Positions 49,293 to 62,810 of a stretch of 64,000 nucleotides of DNA are shown piece after piece (within the stretch, counting starts at the first letter, position 1; each line of letters starts with the position of its first letter). The notes beneath the pieces are model-generated. The model had not been told where the DNA came from, searched no databases, and saw nothing but the letters and a program-made list of their open reading frames with translations. Made by a program: the position numbers and the translations under genes. This stretch comes from Kitasatospora papulosa (GTDB lineage: Bacteria > Actinomycetota > Actinomycetes > Streptomycetales > Streptomycetaceae), in contig NZ_JNYQ01000004.1 of NCBI RefSeq assembly GCF_000717245.1, forward strand, positions 868,001 through 932,000, given 5' to 3'.

Positions 49293-49322
49293 GATGATCT
49301 ACTTGCGATCATCTGGATGATC
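49293..49322. promoter_or_regulatory. GATGATC/GATCATC repeat between regulator and korAB
   Basis: Three copies of the same heptamer: GATGATC (49293-49299), GATCATC inverted (49307-49313) and GATGATC again (49316-49322). It starts just after the regulator stop and lies 240 bp before korA. It could be a weak terminator stem or a regulator site. The rest of the 272-bp gap holds TTGACA and TTGACC hexamers (about 49429 and 49457) but no clear -10 partner. Confidence 0.45.
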
Positions 49323-49558
49323 CACCCGCAGTCGGCCGATTCCCGGGGAACCAGGACGAAAGTAGGGGTACCCAGGGGGTTTGAACGGCGACTGAGGGGG
49401 TCCGGAAAACATGGCGGAGCGTGACGCATTGACATGGCGAAAACGTGTCCACCATTTGACCGGTCCGAGGAAGGCGACCCTTACAGAAGTAGGGTGGGGC
49501 CTGGACCGCCGGCGGGTCGGCCGGTCCCGAGCCGCCGCCCCGAGGGAGGTCCAGTTCA

Positions 49559-52574
<3,016 letters not shown>

Positions 52575-52581
52575 TCCGCCG

Positions 52582-52989
52582 TCACGCCTGCCCGACGGGG
52601 CCCGGAGCCGCCTGGCTCCGGGCCCCGTCGTACGTCTCGCGGGCACTCTCCACCGCTTCCAGCCGCCGCTCCGCCCACCGGGCCAGGCCCCAGACCTGCT
52701 CCGCGGCCTCCGCGCCGAGCGGGGTGAGCGAGTAGTCCACCCTCGGCGGGATGACGGGCTTCGCGTCCCGGTGCACGAATCCGTCCCTCTCCAGCGTCTG
52801 CAGGGTCTGGGCGAGCATCTTCTCGCTGACCCCGCCCACGGTGCGGCGCAGCTCGCTGAAGCGGTACGAGCGCTCCAGCAGCGCGGCGAGCACCAGCACA
52901 CCCCAGCGACTGGTGACATGCTCCAGCACCAGCCTGGAGGGACACATCGGCTGGTTGACGCCCGGCACCCTGACACTGCTTACGTTCAT
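52582..52989 (-). CDS. HxlR-family transcriptional regulator
   Basis: A 135-residue winged-helix regulator of the HxlR/DUF24 type (SRWGVLVLAALLERSYRFSE, then SEKMLAQTLQTLERDGFVHR). One cysteine near the N-terminus, Cys16 in QPMCPSRLVLEHV, sits where redox-sensing HxlR proteins such as QorR of corynebacteria carry their sensor cysteine. It is divergent from a QorB-like reductase, an arrangement also known for quinone-responsive pairs. Its 3' end overlaps a terminator hairpin shared with korB. Confidence 0.93.
   Translation of the reverse strand: MNVSSVRVPGVNQPMCPSRLVLEHVTSRWGVLVLAALLERSYRFSELRRTVGGVSEKMLAQTLQTLERDGFVHRDAKPVIPPRVDYSLTPLGAEAAEQVWGLARWAERRLEAVESARETYDGARSQAAPGPVGQA
52593..52630. 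terminator. Bidirectional terminator overlapping the 3' end of the hxlR gene
   Basis: A perfect 17-bp inverted repeat (CGACGGGGCCCGGAGCC with its complement) with a 4-nt loop, just past the korB stop. It lies inside the last codons of the converging hxlR gene. Confidence 0.85.
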
Positions 52990-52992
52990 GCC

Positions 52993-53031
52993 AGTACCTT
53001 ACTTCAAAGTGGGTACTTTCGCATCGAAAGT
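52993..53031. promoter_or_regulatory. Candidate HxlR operator
   Basis: Overlapping dyads in the divergent gap: AGTACC (52993-52998) with GGTACT (53012-53017), and a perfect ACTTTCG-CAT-CGAAAGT (53015-53031). The first dyad begins four bases upstream of the hxlR-like start. Position and symmetry fit a dimeric regulator binding at its own gene. Confidence 0.55.
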
Positions 53032-53125
53032 GCACCTCTTAGAGTGAGTGGAAAGAGTTCAGGGAGCAGTTCCCAGGATCAGCGCGGCGGCCGGCGGACC
53101 CGGCCGGCACCTCAGGAGGAAACAC

Positions 53126-53986
53126 ATGAGCATCGTCGTCACCGGAGCCACCGGCCTGCTCGGCCGCCTCGTCGTCGAGCGGCTGCTCGCCACGGTCCCC
53201 GCCGAGTCGGTCGCGGCGGTCGTCCGCGACAAGGAGAAGGCCGCACCGCTCGCCGCCCGGGGCGTGGAGCTCCGGGTCGCCGACTACGACCGGCCCGAGA
53301 CCCTGGCCGACGTGTTCCGCGCCGGCGACCGGGTGCTGCTGATCTCGGCCGACGAGGTCGGCAGGCGCATCCCCCAGCACACCGCCGTGATCGACGCCGC
53401 CAAGGCGGCAGGCGTGGCACAGCTCGCGTACACGGGCATCCTGGGCGGACCGGACGCGGACTTCCAGCTGGCCGCCGAGCACAAGGTGACCGAGCAGCTG
53501 ATCCTGGACTCCGGCCTCCCCCACACCTTCCTGCGCAACGGCTGGTACACCGAGAACTACACCGCGAACCTGGCGCCCGTCCTGGAGCACGGCGCCGTCG
53601 TCGCGAACGCGGGCGAGGGGCGCGTGGCCGCCGCCACGCGGGCCGACTACGCGGACGCCGCCGCAGCCGTCCTCACGGGCGACGGGCACCTCGGCGCCGC
53701 GTACGAGCTGAGCGGTGACGTGGCCTGGTCGCTGGCCGAGTACGCCGCCGTGGTGGCCGAGGCGACCGGCAAGGAGATCACGTACCGGAACGTGCCGGCC
53801 ACGGTGCACCAGGAGATCCTCACCGGAGCCGGGGTGCCCGAGCCGTTCGCCGCGATCCTCGTCGACGTGGACGAGGCGATCGCGCGCGGCGCGCTCGCCG
53901 GGACGAGCGGTGACCTGGCCCGCCTGATCGGCCGGCCCACCACCCCCCTGGCCGACACGGTCGCCGCGGCGGTCGCAGCCGCCTGA
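53126..53986 (+). CDS. NAD(P)H-dependent quinone reductase, QorB/NmrA-like
   Basis: A 286-residue atypical SDR. The nucleotide loop is VTGATGLLGRLVVERLL, and the family stretches VAQLAYTGILGGPDADFQLA and TFLRNGWYTENY are present, as in quinone oxidoreductase 2 (YtfG). It probably reduces quinones or methylglyoxal-type electrophiles. The ATG at 53126 has AGGAGGA upstream. Divergent from the HxlR regulator and likely controlled by it. Confidence 0.9.
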   Translation: MSIVVTGATGLLGRLVVERLLATVPAESVAAVVRDKEKAAPLAARGVELRVADYDRPETLADVFRAGDRVLLISADEVGRRIPQHTAVIDAAKAAGVAQLAYTGILGGPDADFQLAAEHKVTEQLILDSGLPHTFLRNGWYTENYTANLAPVLEHGAVVANAGEGRVAAATRADYADAAAAVLTGDGHLGAAYELSGDVAWSLAEYAAVVAEATGKEITYRNVPATVHQEILTGAGVPEPFAAILVDVDEAIARGALAGTSGDLARLIGRPTTPLADTVAAAVAAA

Positions 53987-54133
53987 CCGCGAGGCCCGCG
54001 GCGGAGACCGCCCGAACGGGCACCCGAACGGCTGTCACGACCGTTTCCGTGAGACGGCAATGACACAGGACTCTTCCGGCGCTACCGTCGTGCAGTCGGC
54101 CGACCGCCGACGCCAGGAGCGCCGGGAGGGCCC

Positions 54134-55120
54134 GTGAAGGGGAAGAACGAGCAGCGGGCAGGCCTGCTGTACGGAATCGGCGCGTACGGGATGTGGGGCC
54201 TCGTGCCCCTCTTCTGGCCGCTGCTCGAACCGTCGGGAGCGGTGGAGATCCTCGCCCACCGGATGGTGTGGTCCCTGGGCGTCGTCGGCATCGCCCTGCT
54301 GGTCCTGCGCCGCTGGGCGTGGATCGGCGAGCTGCTACGGCAGCCCCGGAGACTGGGGCTGATAGCCATCGCCGCCGCCGTGATCTCCGTGAACTGGGGC
54401 CTCTACATCTGGTCCGTGAACAACGGCCATGTCGTCGAGGCGTCGCTCGGCTACTTCATCAACCCCCTGGTCACGATCGCGATGGGCGTCCTGCTGCTGG
54501 GCGAGCGGCTGCGGCCCGCACAGTGGGCCGCGGTGGCCACCGGTTTCGCCGCGGTGCTCGTGCTGGCGATCGGCTACGGGCAGCCGCCGTGGATCTCGCT
54601 GGTGCTGGCCTTCTCCTTCGCGACGTACGGCCTGGCGAAGAAGAAGGTCGACATGGGCGGCCTGGAGTCGCTGGCCGCGGAGACCGCCGTCCTGTTCGTG
54701 CCCGCGCTCGGCTTCCTGCTGTGGCTCGGTGCGAGCGGCGACGCGACGTTCATGTCCGGGGGCGCCGGCCACGGGGCCCTTCTCGCCGCGACCGGGCTCG
54801 TCACCGCGATCCCGCTCGTCTGTTTCGGTGCGGCGGCGATCCGGGTACCGCTGTCCGTCCTGGGGCTGCTGCAGTACCTGGCGCCCGTGTTCCAGTTCGC
54901 CCTCGGCATCCTGTACTTCCACGAGGCGATGCCGCCCGAGCGCTGGGCCGGCTTCGCGCTGGTCTGGGTGGCGCTGATCCTGCTGACCTGGGACGCCCTG
55001 CGGACGGCACGGCGCACGCGGGCGGAGGCGCTGCGGCTGGCGGTGCGGGCGGCGGAGGCCGCGGCACCCGCCGCGACGGCCTCCGCCTCCGACCCGGACG
55101 CGAGCACCCCGGTAAAATAG
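54134..55120 (+). CDS. rarD: EamA family transporter RarD
   Basis: A 328-residue membrane protein with ten predicted helices in two EamA repeats (GIGAYGMWGLVPLFWPLLE, and AAAIRVPLSVLGLLQYLAPV). RarD belongs to the drug/metabolite transporter superfamily; the substrate is not established. GTG start after GGGAGGG. The C-terminal 40 residues are an Arg/Ala-rich hydrophilic tail. It ends 70 bp before an FAD monooxygenase. Confidence 0.92.
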   Translation: MKGKNEQRAGLLYGIGAYGMWGLVPLFWPLLEPSGAVEILAHRMVWSLGVVGIALLVLRRWAWIGELLRQPRRLGLIAIAAAVISVNWGLYIWSVNNGHVVEASLGYFINPLVTIAMGVLLLGERLRPAQWAAVATGFAAVLVLAIGYGQPPWISLVLAFSFATYGLAKKKVDMGGLESLAAETAVLFVPALGFLLWLGASGDATFMSGGAGHGALLAATGLVTAIPLVCFGAAAIRVPLSVLGLLQYLAPVFQFALGILYFHEAMPPERWAGFALVWVALILLTWDALRTARRTRAEALRLAVRAAEAAAPAATASASDPDASTPVK

Positions 55121-55122
55121 TT

Positions 55123-55149
55123 ACTCAGTTGCTTTTTTTACTCGGTTGC
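55123..55149 (+). repeat. Direct repeats upstream of the FAD monooxygenase
   Basis: ACTCAGTTGC (55123-55132) and ACTCGGTTGC (55140-55149), separated by a T-rich stretch, so the repeat starts are 17 bp apart. The A+T-rich composition contrasts with its surroundings. Probable promoter/operator of the FAD monooxygenase gene 41 bp downstream. Confidence 0.45.
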
Positions 55150-55189
55150 GATTCTCTGGCTTCCAGACGACGTGGACCGAGGAGCAGGC

Positions 55190-56854
<1,665 letters not shown>

Positions 56855-57324
56855 GCTGCGCCATGCCCGGGGCTCCGCGTCCCAGGTCCCCGGAATGCTG
56901 TCGCGCATAGCCTGGGGGGACATCCGGTCCGCCGAGGACGCGCTGAGCGATCTGGGCCGGTGGATCGCCGCCCTGGCCGTGTTCGACGCGACGGTCGCCG
57001 CGGTGCCCTTCCTGTGGGAACTCGCCGCCGTGGACACCGTGAAGGACCGTGCGGGAGTACTCGGCCTGCTGGGGACCATCCTCGCCCACGGCCACGCGCA
57101 CCACCCGGAGTGGACCAGGGACGCGCACCTCGCGGTCCTGGCCGGCCGGACGACGGCCGAGCGACTGGCCGCCGACGGCGACCCGGCGGTGAGCGCGGCG
57201 GCCGGAGAACTGCTCGTCGCGTGCGGCGGGCACGTCTGCCCGGCCTGCCCGCCCCGATGAGGGGCGCACCGGCCCCGGCGCGCCCGTTGCCGCAGCGGTC
57301 GGACAACCAGTACAAACGGTTTTC

Positions 57325-57774
57325 ATGACTCTGCACTGGAAGGTCGTCATCGATGCCATCGACCCACATGCCCAGGCCGACTTCTGGGCCGAGACCCTCG
57401 GCTACGTGGTCGAGGACAACAGCGCCCTGATCGAGGAGCTGCTCGGCGCGGGGATCGTGACCGAGGCCGCCACCGTCGAGCCCCATGGGCACCGCGCCTG
57501 GCGCGATCTCGCCGCGGTGCGGCATCCGGACGATCCGTACGAGCGGAAGAGCGGGACCGGCCTCGGGCGCCGGCTCCTCTTCCAGCGCGTACCGGAGCCC
57601 AAGACGGTGAAGAACCGCCTCCACCTGGACGTGCACACGGACCCCGGGCAGCGCGAGGCCGAGGCGGAACGGCTGGTGGGGCTGGGCGCCAGCGTGCTGC
57701 GGACCGTCGAGGAGCCGGGCGGGTCGTGGCAGGTGCTCCTGGACCCGGAGGGCAACGAGTTCTGCGTCCACTGA
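57325..57774 (+). CDS. VOC family (glyoxalase-like) protein
   Basis: A 149-residue protein with two beta-alpha-beta-beta-beta modules of the vicinal oxygen chelate fold (MTLHWKVVIDAIDPHAQADF at the N-terminus, RLHLDVHTD in the middle, LLDPEGNEFCVH at the end). Metal-ligand positions are partly replaced, so it may bind rather than transform its ligand. Function unknown. Confidence 0.85.
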   Translation: MTLHWKVVIDAIDPHAQADFWAETLGYVVEDNSALIEELLGAGIVTEAATVEPHGHRAWRDLAAVRHPDDPYERKSGTGLGRRLLFQRVPEPKTVKNRLHLDVHTDPGQREAEAERLVGLGASVLRTVEEPGGSWQVLLDPEGNEFCVH

Positions 57775-57839
57775 GAGGGCGGACCGTCCCCGCAGGTCAG
57801 CGGCGTACGGCGGGAAGGCGATCTCTCTAGGCTGATCAC

Positions 57840-58649
57840 ATGTTCACGCCACCCGCCGCATACACCCTGGTCGCCACGGATCTGGACGGCACGCTGCTGC
57901 GTTCCGACGACACCGTGAGCCCCCGCTCCCGCGCGGCCCTCACCCGCGCCGCCGCAGCCGGAGCGCAGCACCTGATCGTCACGGGCCGGGCGGTCCCCGG
58001 CATACGCTCCCTGCTCGCGGACCTCGGCTACGACGGCCTCGCGGTCTGCGGGCAGGGCGCGCAGGTGTACGACGCGGGGTCGGCCCGCATGCTGAGCTCG
58101 GTGACCCTGGACCGCGATCTGGCCGACGCCGCGCTCGGCAAGATCGAGGCCGAGGTGGGGCAGGTGTTCGCCGCCGTGGACCAGGACGGCCCCGAGGGCC
58201 GGACCCTCATCGAGCCGGGTTACCGCATGCCGCACCCCTCGCTCCCGGCGCAGCGGGCCGGGCGGCGTGCGGAGCTGTGGGCCGCGCCGGTGATCAAGGT
58301 CCTGATACGCCATCCCGGGCTCACCGACGACGAACTGGCCGCCGCCGCCCGCGGGGCGGTGGGCGACCTGGCGTCCGTCACGATGGCGGGCCCCGGAACC
58401 GTGGAGCTGGCGCCGTACGGCGTGGACAAGGGCACCGGGGTCTCGCTGGCCGCCGGGCTGCTGGGCCGCGACCTCGCGGGTGCGGTGGCCTTCGGGGACA
58501 TGCCGAACGACCTGCCGATGTTCCGCCGCTCGGGACACCGGGTCGCGATGGCCGGCGCGCACCCGGAGCTGCGGGCGGAGGCCGACGAGATCACCCTCTC
58601 GAACGAGGAGGACGGCGTCGCGGTGGTCCTCGAGCGCCTGTTCGCCTGA
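57840..58649 (+). CDS. HAD superfamily hydrolase (Cof-type)
   Basis: A 269-residue phosphatase-like protein. Motif I is VATDLDGTLL (Asp14 nucleophile, Asp16), motif II is VTGRA, a lysine lies in the middle, and motif IV is VAFGDMPNDLPMF. The cap between motifs is of the C2 (Cof) type, which includes sugar-phosphate and pyridoxal-phosphate phosphatases. The ATG follows TAGGCT by six bases with no Shine-Dalgarno, so it is probably leaderless. It converges with a TetR gene 28 bp away. Confidence 0.9.
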   Translation: MFTPPAAYTLVATDLDGTLLRSDDTVSPRSRAALTRAAAAGAQHLIVTGRAVPGIRSLLADLGYDGLAVCGQGAQVYDAGSARMLSSVTLDRDLADAALGKIEAEVGQVFAAVDQDGPEGRTLIEPGYRMPHPSLPAQRAGRRAELWAAPVIKVLIRHPGLTDDELAAAARGAVGDLASVTMAGPGTVELAPYGVDKGTGVSLAAGLLGRDLAGAVAFGDMPNDLPMFRRSGHRVAMAGAHPELRAEADEITLSNEEDGVAVVLERLFA

Positions 58650-58677
58650 GCCTGACGGCCCCGGCGCCACCCGCGCC

Positions 58678-59310
58678 CTAGCCCTCACCCCTGCTCGCCT
58701 GAGCGCCCCCCTCCCCGGCGGGCCGGGGCCCGGCGGACAGGGAGCGCAGCACATGGGCCACCAGCGCGGCGACCGTCGCCTCGTCCTGAGCCGGTTTCCG
58801 CAGCACATGGCGGTAGTAGACCGGCCCGTAGAGCATCTCCACCGTGAGCGGAAGGTCGGCGTCCTCCGGTATCTGTCCCTGCTCCTGGGCCCGGCGCAGA
58901 CGCTCCACGGCCGCCTCGACGCGCGGCCCGACGAGCTGTTCGCGCACGGCTCTGGCGAGTTCGTCGTCGTGGTGCATCTCCGACAGGATCCCGGCATAGG
59001 CGGGGCCGTACGGCGGCGTGGAGATCAGCTTCACGATCCCGTTGACGTGCGTGCGCAGGTCGGCCTCGATCTCGCCGGTGTCGACGAACGGCGTGGCACC
59101 GGCCAGCATGCCGGCGAAGGCCTCCAGCATCACCGCCCCCTTGGACGGCCACCAGCGGTAGATCGTCTTCTTGCTCACGCCGGCACGGGCGGCGATCGCC
59201 TCGACCGTGACCCGGCCGTACCCCTTCTCCGTACAGAGCTCCAGGGCGGCCTCCAGCGTCGCCCGTCGTGACCTCTCGCTGCGACGCACGGAACTCGGCG
59301 ATGTGATCAT
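58678..59310 (-). CDS. TetR-family transcriptional regulator
   Basis: A 210-residue repressor-like protein. The DNA-binding helix-turn-helix is VTVEAIAARAGVSKKTIYRW (34-53), with a helical ligand domain after it (similar to TetR_C_16-type). The ATG at 59310 follows TATGCT by six bases on the minus strand and lacks a Shine-Dalgarno, so leaderless expression is likely. The neighbouring ABC exporter genes read in the same direction, upstream and about 200 bp away. The ligand is unknown. Confidence 0.9.
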   Translation of the reverse strand: MITSPSSVRRSERSRRATLEAALELCTEKGYGRVTVEAIAARAGVSKKTIYRWWPSKGAVMLEAFAGMLAGATPFVDTGEIEADLRTHVNGIVKLISTPPYGPAYAGILSEMHHDDELARAVREQLVGPRVEAAVERLRRAQEQGQIPEDADLPLTVEMLYGPVYYRHVLRKPAQDEATVAALVAHVLRSLSAGPRPAGEGGAQASRGEG

Positions 59311-59507
59311 TCGGTGAGCATAGGGGGATTCTGCCCACCGCTTGTTGACAGGTCGTCGCCAAAAGTCGAACAATGACCAGGCTGGAAACGGAACGTACCG
59401 TGTCGTGACGCTCCGTTCAGCACACCGTTCGTGCCGTTCGTGCCGCGACGAGCCGATCGGGGGACGGCTCGACCGGCCGACGGTGCGTACGGCCGGCTCC
59501 GGACCCC

Positions 59508-60395
59508 TCAGACGCCGATGTCCTTCGTGGTCAGGCGCGCCCAGGCCGCGGAGCCGAACACCGCCGCGTAGAGGGCCTGCAGGCCCAGGTTCCTGACCAG
59601 CTCGTCCCAGTAGACCGGCTCACGCAGCAGGTCCGTGAAGGACAGCCAGTAGTGCGGGAAGAGATACGGGTGGATCGCGTCGAGCTGCGGCATCGTGTCC
59701 AGGATCTGCGCGGTGATGAGCACTCCGACGGTGGCGGCCATCGCCGCGATCCCGCTGTTGGTGAGGGTCGAGACGAAGAGGCCCAGCGCCGCGAAGCCGA
59801 TGAGGGACGCCGCCACCGCGACCGCGACGCACAGGGCCCGCAGCATTCCTTCGCCGAAGCCGATCCGCGTCCCGGAGATCGTCGTGACCTCGCCGACGGG
59901 GAAGAGCAGCGCCCCGACCGCGAGTGCCGAGGCCGCCACGACCAGGGTGGCGGCCAGGCAGAAGACCAGCACGGACGCGTACTTCGTGAGCAGCAGCCGG
60001 GTGCGTCCCGCCGGCGCGACCAGCAGGTAGCGCAGCGTCCCGCCGCTCGCCTCGCCCGCGACGGAGTCCCCCGCGATGACGCCGACGGCCATCGGGAGGA
60101 AGACCGGAAGCGTCGCGGAGAGCGCCGCGAAGACCAGGAACAGTCCGTTGTTCGTGACCTGGGAGAGGAAGGCGGGGCCGCCCCCGTCGCCGGGCCCGCC
60201 CCGTGAGCCGTCACCCGTCTCGATCCGCACCGCGATCCCGATGAGGACGGGAACGGCCGCCAGCACCCCGAGCAGGGCCAGGGTGCGCCAACGGCGGAAC
60301 ATGACGGTCAGCTCGGAGCGGAGGAGCCCGAGGGTCCACAGCGCGCGGCCCGGGGTGCGGGGCGCGGCGAGCGCGGTGCGTTCAGCCTGCGACAT
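59508..60395 (-). CDS. ABC transporter permease (ABC-2 type)
   Basis: A 295-residue membrane protein with six predicted helices. The conserved ABC-2 loop is GDSVAGEASGGTLRYLLVAP, where the export type couples to its ATPase. It starts inside the end of the ATPase gene (14-base overlap), so the two are translated together as an exporter of unknown substrate. Confidence 0.9.
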   Translation of the reverse strand: MSQAERTALAAPRTPGRALWTLGLLRSELTVMFRRWRTLALLGVLAAVPVLIGIAVRIETGDGSRGGPGDGGGPAFLSQVTNNGLFLVFAALSATLPVFLPMAVGVIAGDSVAGEASGGTLRYLLVAPAGRTRLLLTKYASVLVFCLAATLVVAASALAVGALLFPVGEVTTISGTRIGFGEGMLRALCVAVAVAASLIGFAALGLFVSTLTNSGIAAMAATVGVLITAQILDTMPQLDAIHPYLFPHYWLSFTDLLREPVYWDELVRNLGLQALYAAVFGSAAWARLTTKDIGV

Positions 60396-61368
60396 CGAAT
60401 CCCTCTCCGGTGAGTGCGACGAAGGCGTCCTCCAGCGAGGCCCGTTCGACGCCGAAGGCGCGTACGCGGACGCCGCCGCGCACCAGGGCGGCGTTGAGGT
60501 CCGCGAGTTCCACCTCGCCCGGCGGAGCGTCGGCGCTCACCCGGTCCCCCTCGGTCACGAGGCCCGTCGCCCCGTGCGCCGTGAGGACGCCGGCCGCGGC
60601 TGCGGGGTCGGGGGTGGTCACGGTGAGCCGCCCGCGGGCTCCCGCCGCGAGGGCGGCGACCGGGCCCTGGACGAGGAGCCGGCCGCGGGCCATCACAGCC
60701 GCGTGGGTGCAGACCTGTTCGATCTCGTCGAGCAGGTGGGAGGAGAGGAAGACGGTGGTGCCCTCGGCCGCGAGTTCCCGCACCAGGGCACGGATCTCGC
60801 GCATGCCCTGCGGGTCGAGACCGTTGGTCGGTTCGTCCAGTACGAGCAGCCGGCGCGGCTGGAGGAGCGCGGCGGCCAGCCCGAGGCGCTGCTTCATGCC
60901 GAGCGAATACGCCTTGGCCTTCTTGCCCGCCGCCGCGGAGAGACCGACCCGGTCGAGGGCGCCGGCGACCCGTGCGCGCCGGGTGCGCGGATCCGAGGTC
61001 GGGTCGGCGGAGTCGAAGCGAGCGAGGTTGTCGCGGCCCGTCAGGAACCCGTACGGCGCGGGCCCTTCGATGAGTGTGCCGACCTGGGGCAGTACCGTGC
61101 GGGCGGCCGCGGGCATGGGGCTGCCCAGGACGTGTGCGGTGCCGGTGGTCGGGGCGATGAGCCCCATGAGCATCCGGATGGTGGTGGTCTTGCCGGAACC
61201 GTTGGGCCCGAGGAAGCCGAAGACGCTGCCGGAGGGGACGGTGAGGTCGAGTCCGTCGACGGCCGTCTGCCCGCCCCGGTAGCGCTTGGTGAGCCCGCGC
61301 GTCTCGATCACCGCGCCGGGCCCCGGCTCCGTCTCCGGCCCCGTCGTCGCGGCCGCTGTGTCGGTCAT
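60382..61368 (-). CDS. ABC transporter ATP-binding protein
   Basis: A 328-residue ATPase. Walker A is GPNGSGKTTT (54-63), the signature YSLGMKQRLGLAAAL, Walker B LLVLDEPTNGLDP and the H loop SSHLLDE. The C-terminal DUF4162-like extension is typical of ABC-2 exporters. The ATG at 61368 has GGGAG upstream; a GTG two codons earlier is possible. It partners the following permease. Confidence 0.93.
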   Translation of the reverse strand: MTDTAAATTGPETEPGPGAVIETRGLTKRYRGGQTAVDGLDLTVPSGSVFGFLGPNGSGKTTTIRMLMGLIAPTTGTAHVLGSPMPAAARTVLPQVGTLIEGPAPYGFLTGRDNLARFDSADPTSDPRTRRARVAGALDRVGLSAAAGKKAKAYSLGMKQRLGLAAALLQPRRLLVLDEPTNGLDPQGMREIRALVRELAAEGTTVFLSSHLLDEIEQVCTHAAVMARGRLLVQGPVAALAAGARGRLTVTTPDPAAAAGVLTAHGATGLVTEGDRVSADAPPGEVELADLNAALVRGGVRVRAFGVERASLEDAFVALTGEGFDVAG

Positions 61369-61440
61369 GCGCACTCCCGGTCCTGTCGCGCCCTGTCCGG
61401 CGCCCCGTGCCGGACGGGGCTGCCCTGCCGTACGAACCGC

Positions 61441-61475
61441 ACCGCCCCGCCGTACGGAGCGTACGACGGGGCGGT
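61441..61475 (-). terminator. Terminator after the LolA-like gene
   Basis: A 9-bp stem (ACCGCCCCG/CGGGGCGGT) extended by CGTAC/GTACG around a 5-nt loop, about 50 bp past the LolA-like stop on the minus strand and 70 bp before the ABC genes. Confidence 0.75.
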
Positions 61476-61489
61476 GCGTGCGGTGCGTC

Positions 61490-61561
61490 CTGCCCGGCGG
61501 TGTCGGCCGCCTTCACCGGTGCGTCCTACTCGGCGGCGTCCGCCGCCTTCACCAGCGCGTC
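61490..61561 (-). repeat. 36-bp tandem duplication at the end of the LolA-like gene
   Basis: Units 61490-61525 and 61526-61561 match at 30 of 36 positions. One copy is the last twelve codons including the TAG stop; the other lies directly downstream, with a CAG codon in place of the stop, so the ancestral frame may once have run through. Confidence 0.7.
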
Positions 61562-62740
61562 CTTGGTGACGGCCCCCACGTAGACCTTGCCGTCGTCCGT
61601 GAGCAGCGCGTTGACCAGCCGCGTCTTGAAGACCGTGCCGGAGCCGAAGTCGCCGGTGACCTTGTCGCCGAGGGCGTCCAGGAACTGCTGCGCCTGTGCC
61701 GGCATGTCGCCGGAGCCCTGGGCGGGCAGGCCGGCCCCGCCCGGCAGGGCGATCTCGGCGACGGCGCTCCAGCCCTTGCCGATGACGTTCAGCCCCTGGA
61801 AGTCCTCCAGCGCGCCCAGGTCCTTGTGCGCCGTGTCCGCCGCGCCGTTCTTCCCGGCCTCGGCCTCGAGCTCGTCGGCCTCGGTCACCTTGGCACCCTT
61901 GGGCGGGGTGAAGGAGAACGAGGAGGCGTCGGGCTTCGCGAAGTCGACCTGGGTGAAGCCCGCGTCGACCGCGGCCTTCCCCCCGCTGCTCGGGGCCAGT
62001 GTGAACTTCAGCGGTACGCCGGTCGAGGCGTCGACCGCCACGGTGACGGAGCCGATCGTGGAACCGGACTGCTTCGGCTTGATCACGAGCTTGTAGGCGT
62101 CGCGCCCCGCGACCTGCGCCGTGCCGCCGACCGTGACGGACGTGGTGTCGTCCGCGGCGGCGAGGGCCTTCTCGGCGAGCTCCTTCGGGGTGCCCGGCAC
62201 GCCCTCCGGCGCCTTGCCGGCCGCGTGCTCGTTCCCGTCCGACTCCGCGTGGTAGACCTCGTTGCTCGCGCTGTCGTAGCCCCAGACGTCGTCCCCGTGG
62301 TGGACGAGGCTGTACTCCGAGCCCTCGCCGAGGACCGAGAGGCGCTGCTTGTCGGGGCCGTCGACCGCGACCCTGAGCGTGTGGGTCCCGGAGGCGAGCT
62401 CCATCAGCTTGCTCTCGGGCTCCGCACTCGACCCGCCCGAGCCCGCGTCCGGCGCGAAGGAGCCCGCGAGGCCTCCGAGCGACGGGATGCCGAGGTCGGT
62501 GGTGACCTTCACCGTGCCGGAGAGCTGCTGCTCGTCCGACGCGGCGATCTTCTCGATGAGTTCCTGCGCCGTGATGTCCGGGAGATCCGGGTCGCCCGAG
62601 TTCGCGAGGGCCGGGACGAGTCCGATCGTCGCCGCCGCCACCCCCGCCACCGCGAACGGGACGATGTAGCGCGCCGCCTTCCGACGGCCCACGACAGTGC
62701 CCGTGGCCTCGCTGGTCTCTGCGCTGTCGTTCGGTGCCAT
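61526..62740 (-). CDS. LolA-like secreted/lipoprotein carrier domain protein (DUF2092-type)
   Basis: A 404-residue exported protein. A basic N-terminus is followed by a membrane segment at about 24-46 with ALAN, a possible cleavage site. The rest folds like outer-membrane lipoprotein carrier LolA (AQELIEKIAASDEQQLSGTV, VWGYDSASNEVYHAE, and VTVAVDASTGVPLKFTL). In Gram-positive bacteria these act outside the membrane, often beside ECF sigma factors or transporters. The ATG at 62740 follows GGAGGT. The polyprenyl synthetase lies upstream in the same direction, and ABC genes follow. Confidence 0.82.
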   Translation of the reverse strand: MAPNDSAETSEATGTVVGRRKAARYIVPFAVAGVAAATIGLVPALANSGDPDLPDITAQELIEKIAASDEQQLSGTVKVTTDLGIPSLGGLAGSFAPDAGSGGSSAEPESKLMELASGTHTLRVAVDGPDKQRLSVLGEGSEYSLVHHGDDVWGYDSASNEVYHAESDGNEHAAGKAPEGVPGTPKELAEKALAAADDTTSVTVGGTAQVAGRDAYKLVIKPKQSGSTIGSVTVAVDASTGVPLKFTLAPSSGGKAAVDAGFTQVDFAKPDASSFSFTPPKGAKVTEADELEAEAGKNGAADTAHKDLGALEDFQGLNVIGKGWSAVAEIALPGGAGLPAQGSGDMPAQAQQFLDALGDKVTGDFGSGTVFKTRLVNALLTDDGKVYVGAVTKDALVKAADAAE

Positions 62741-62810
62741 GTGTGCTCTACCTCCGTGGTCGGCGGCTGCCATCCCGTTGCACTCGTCCACTCCCCGCCG
62801 CCATTCTCAC

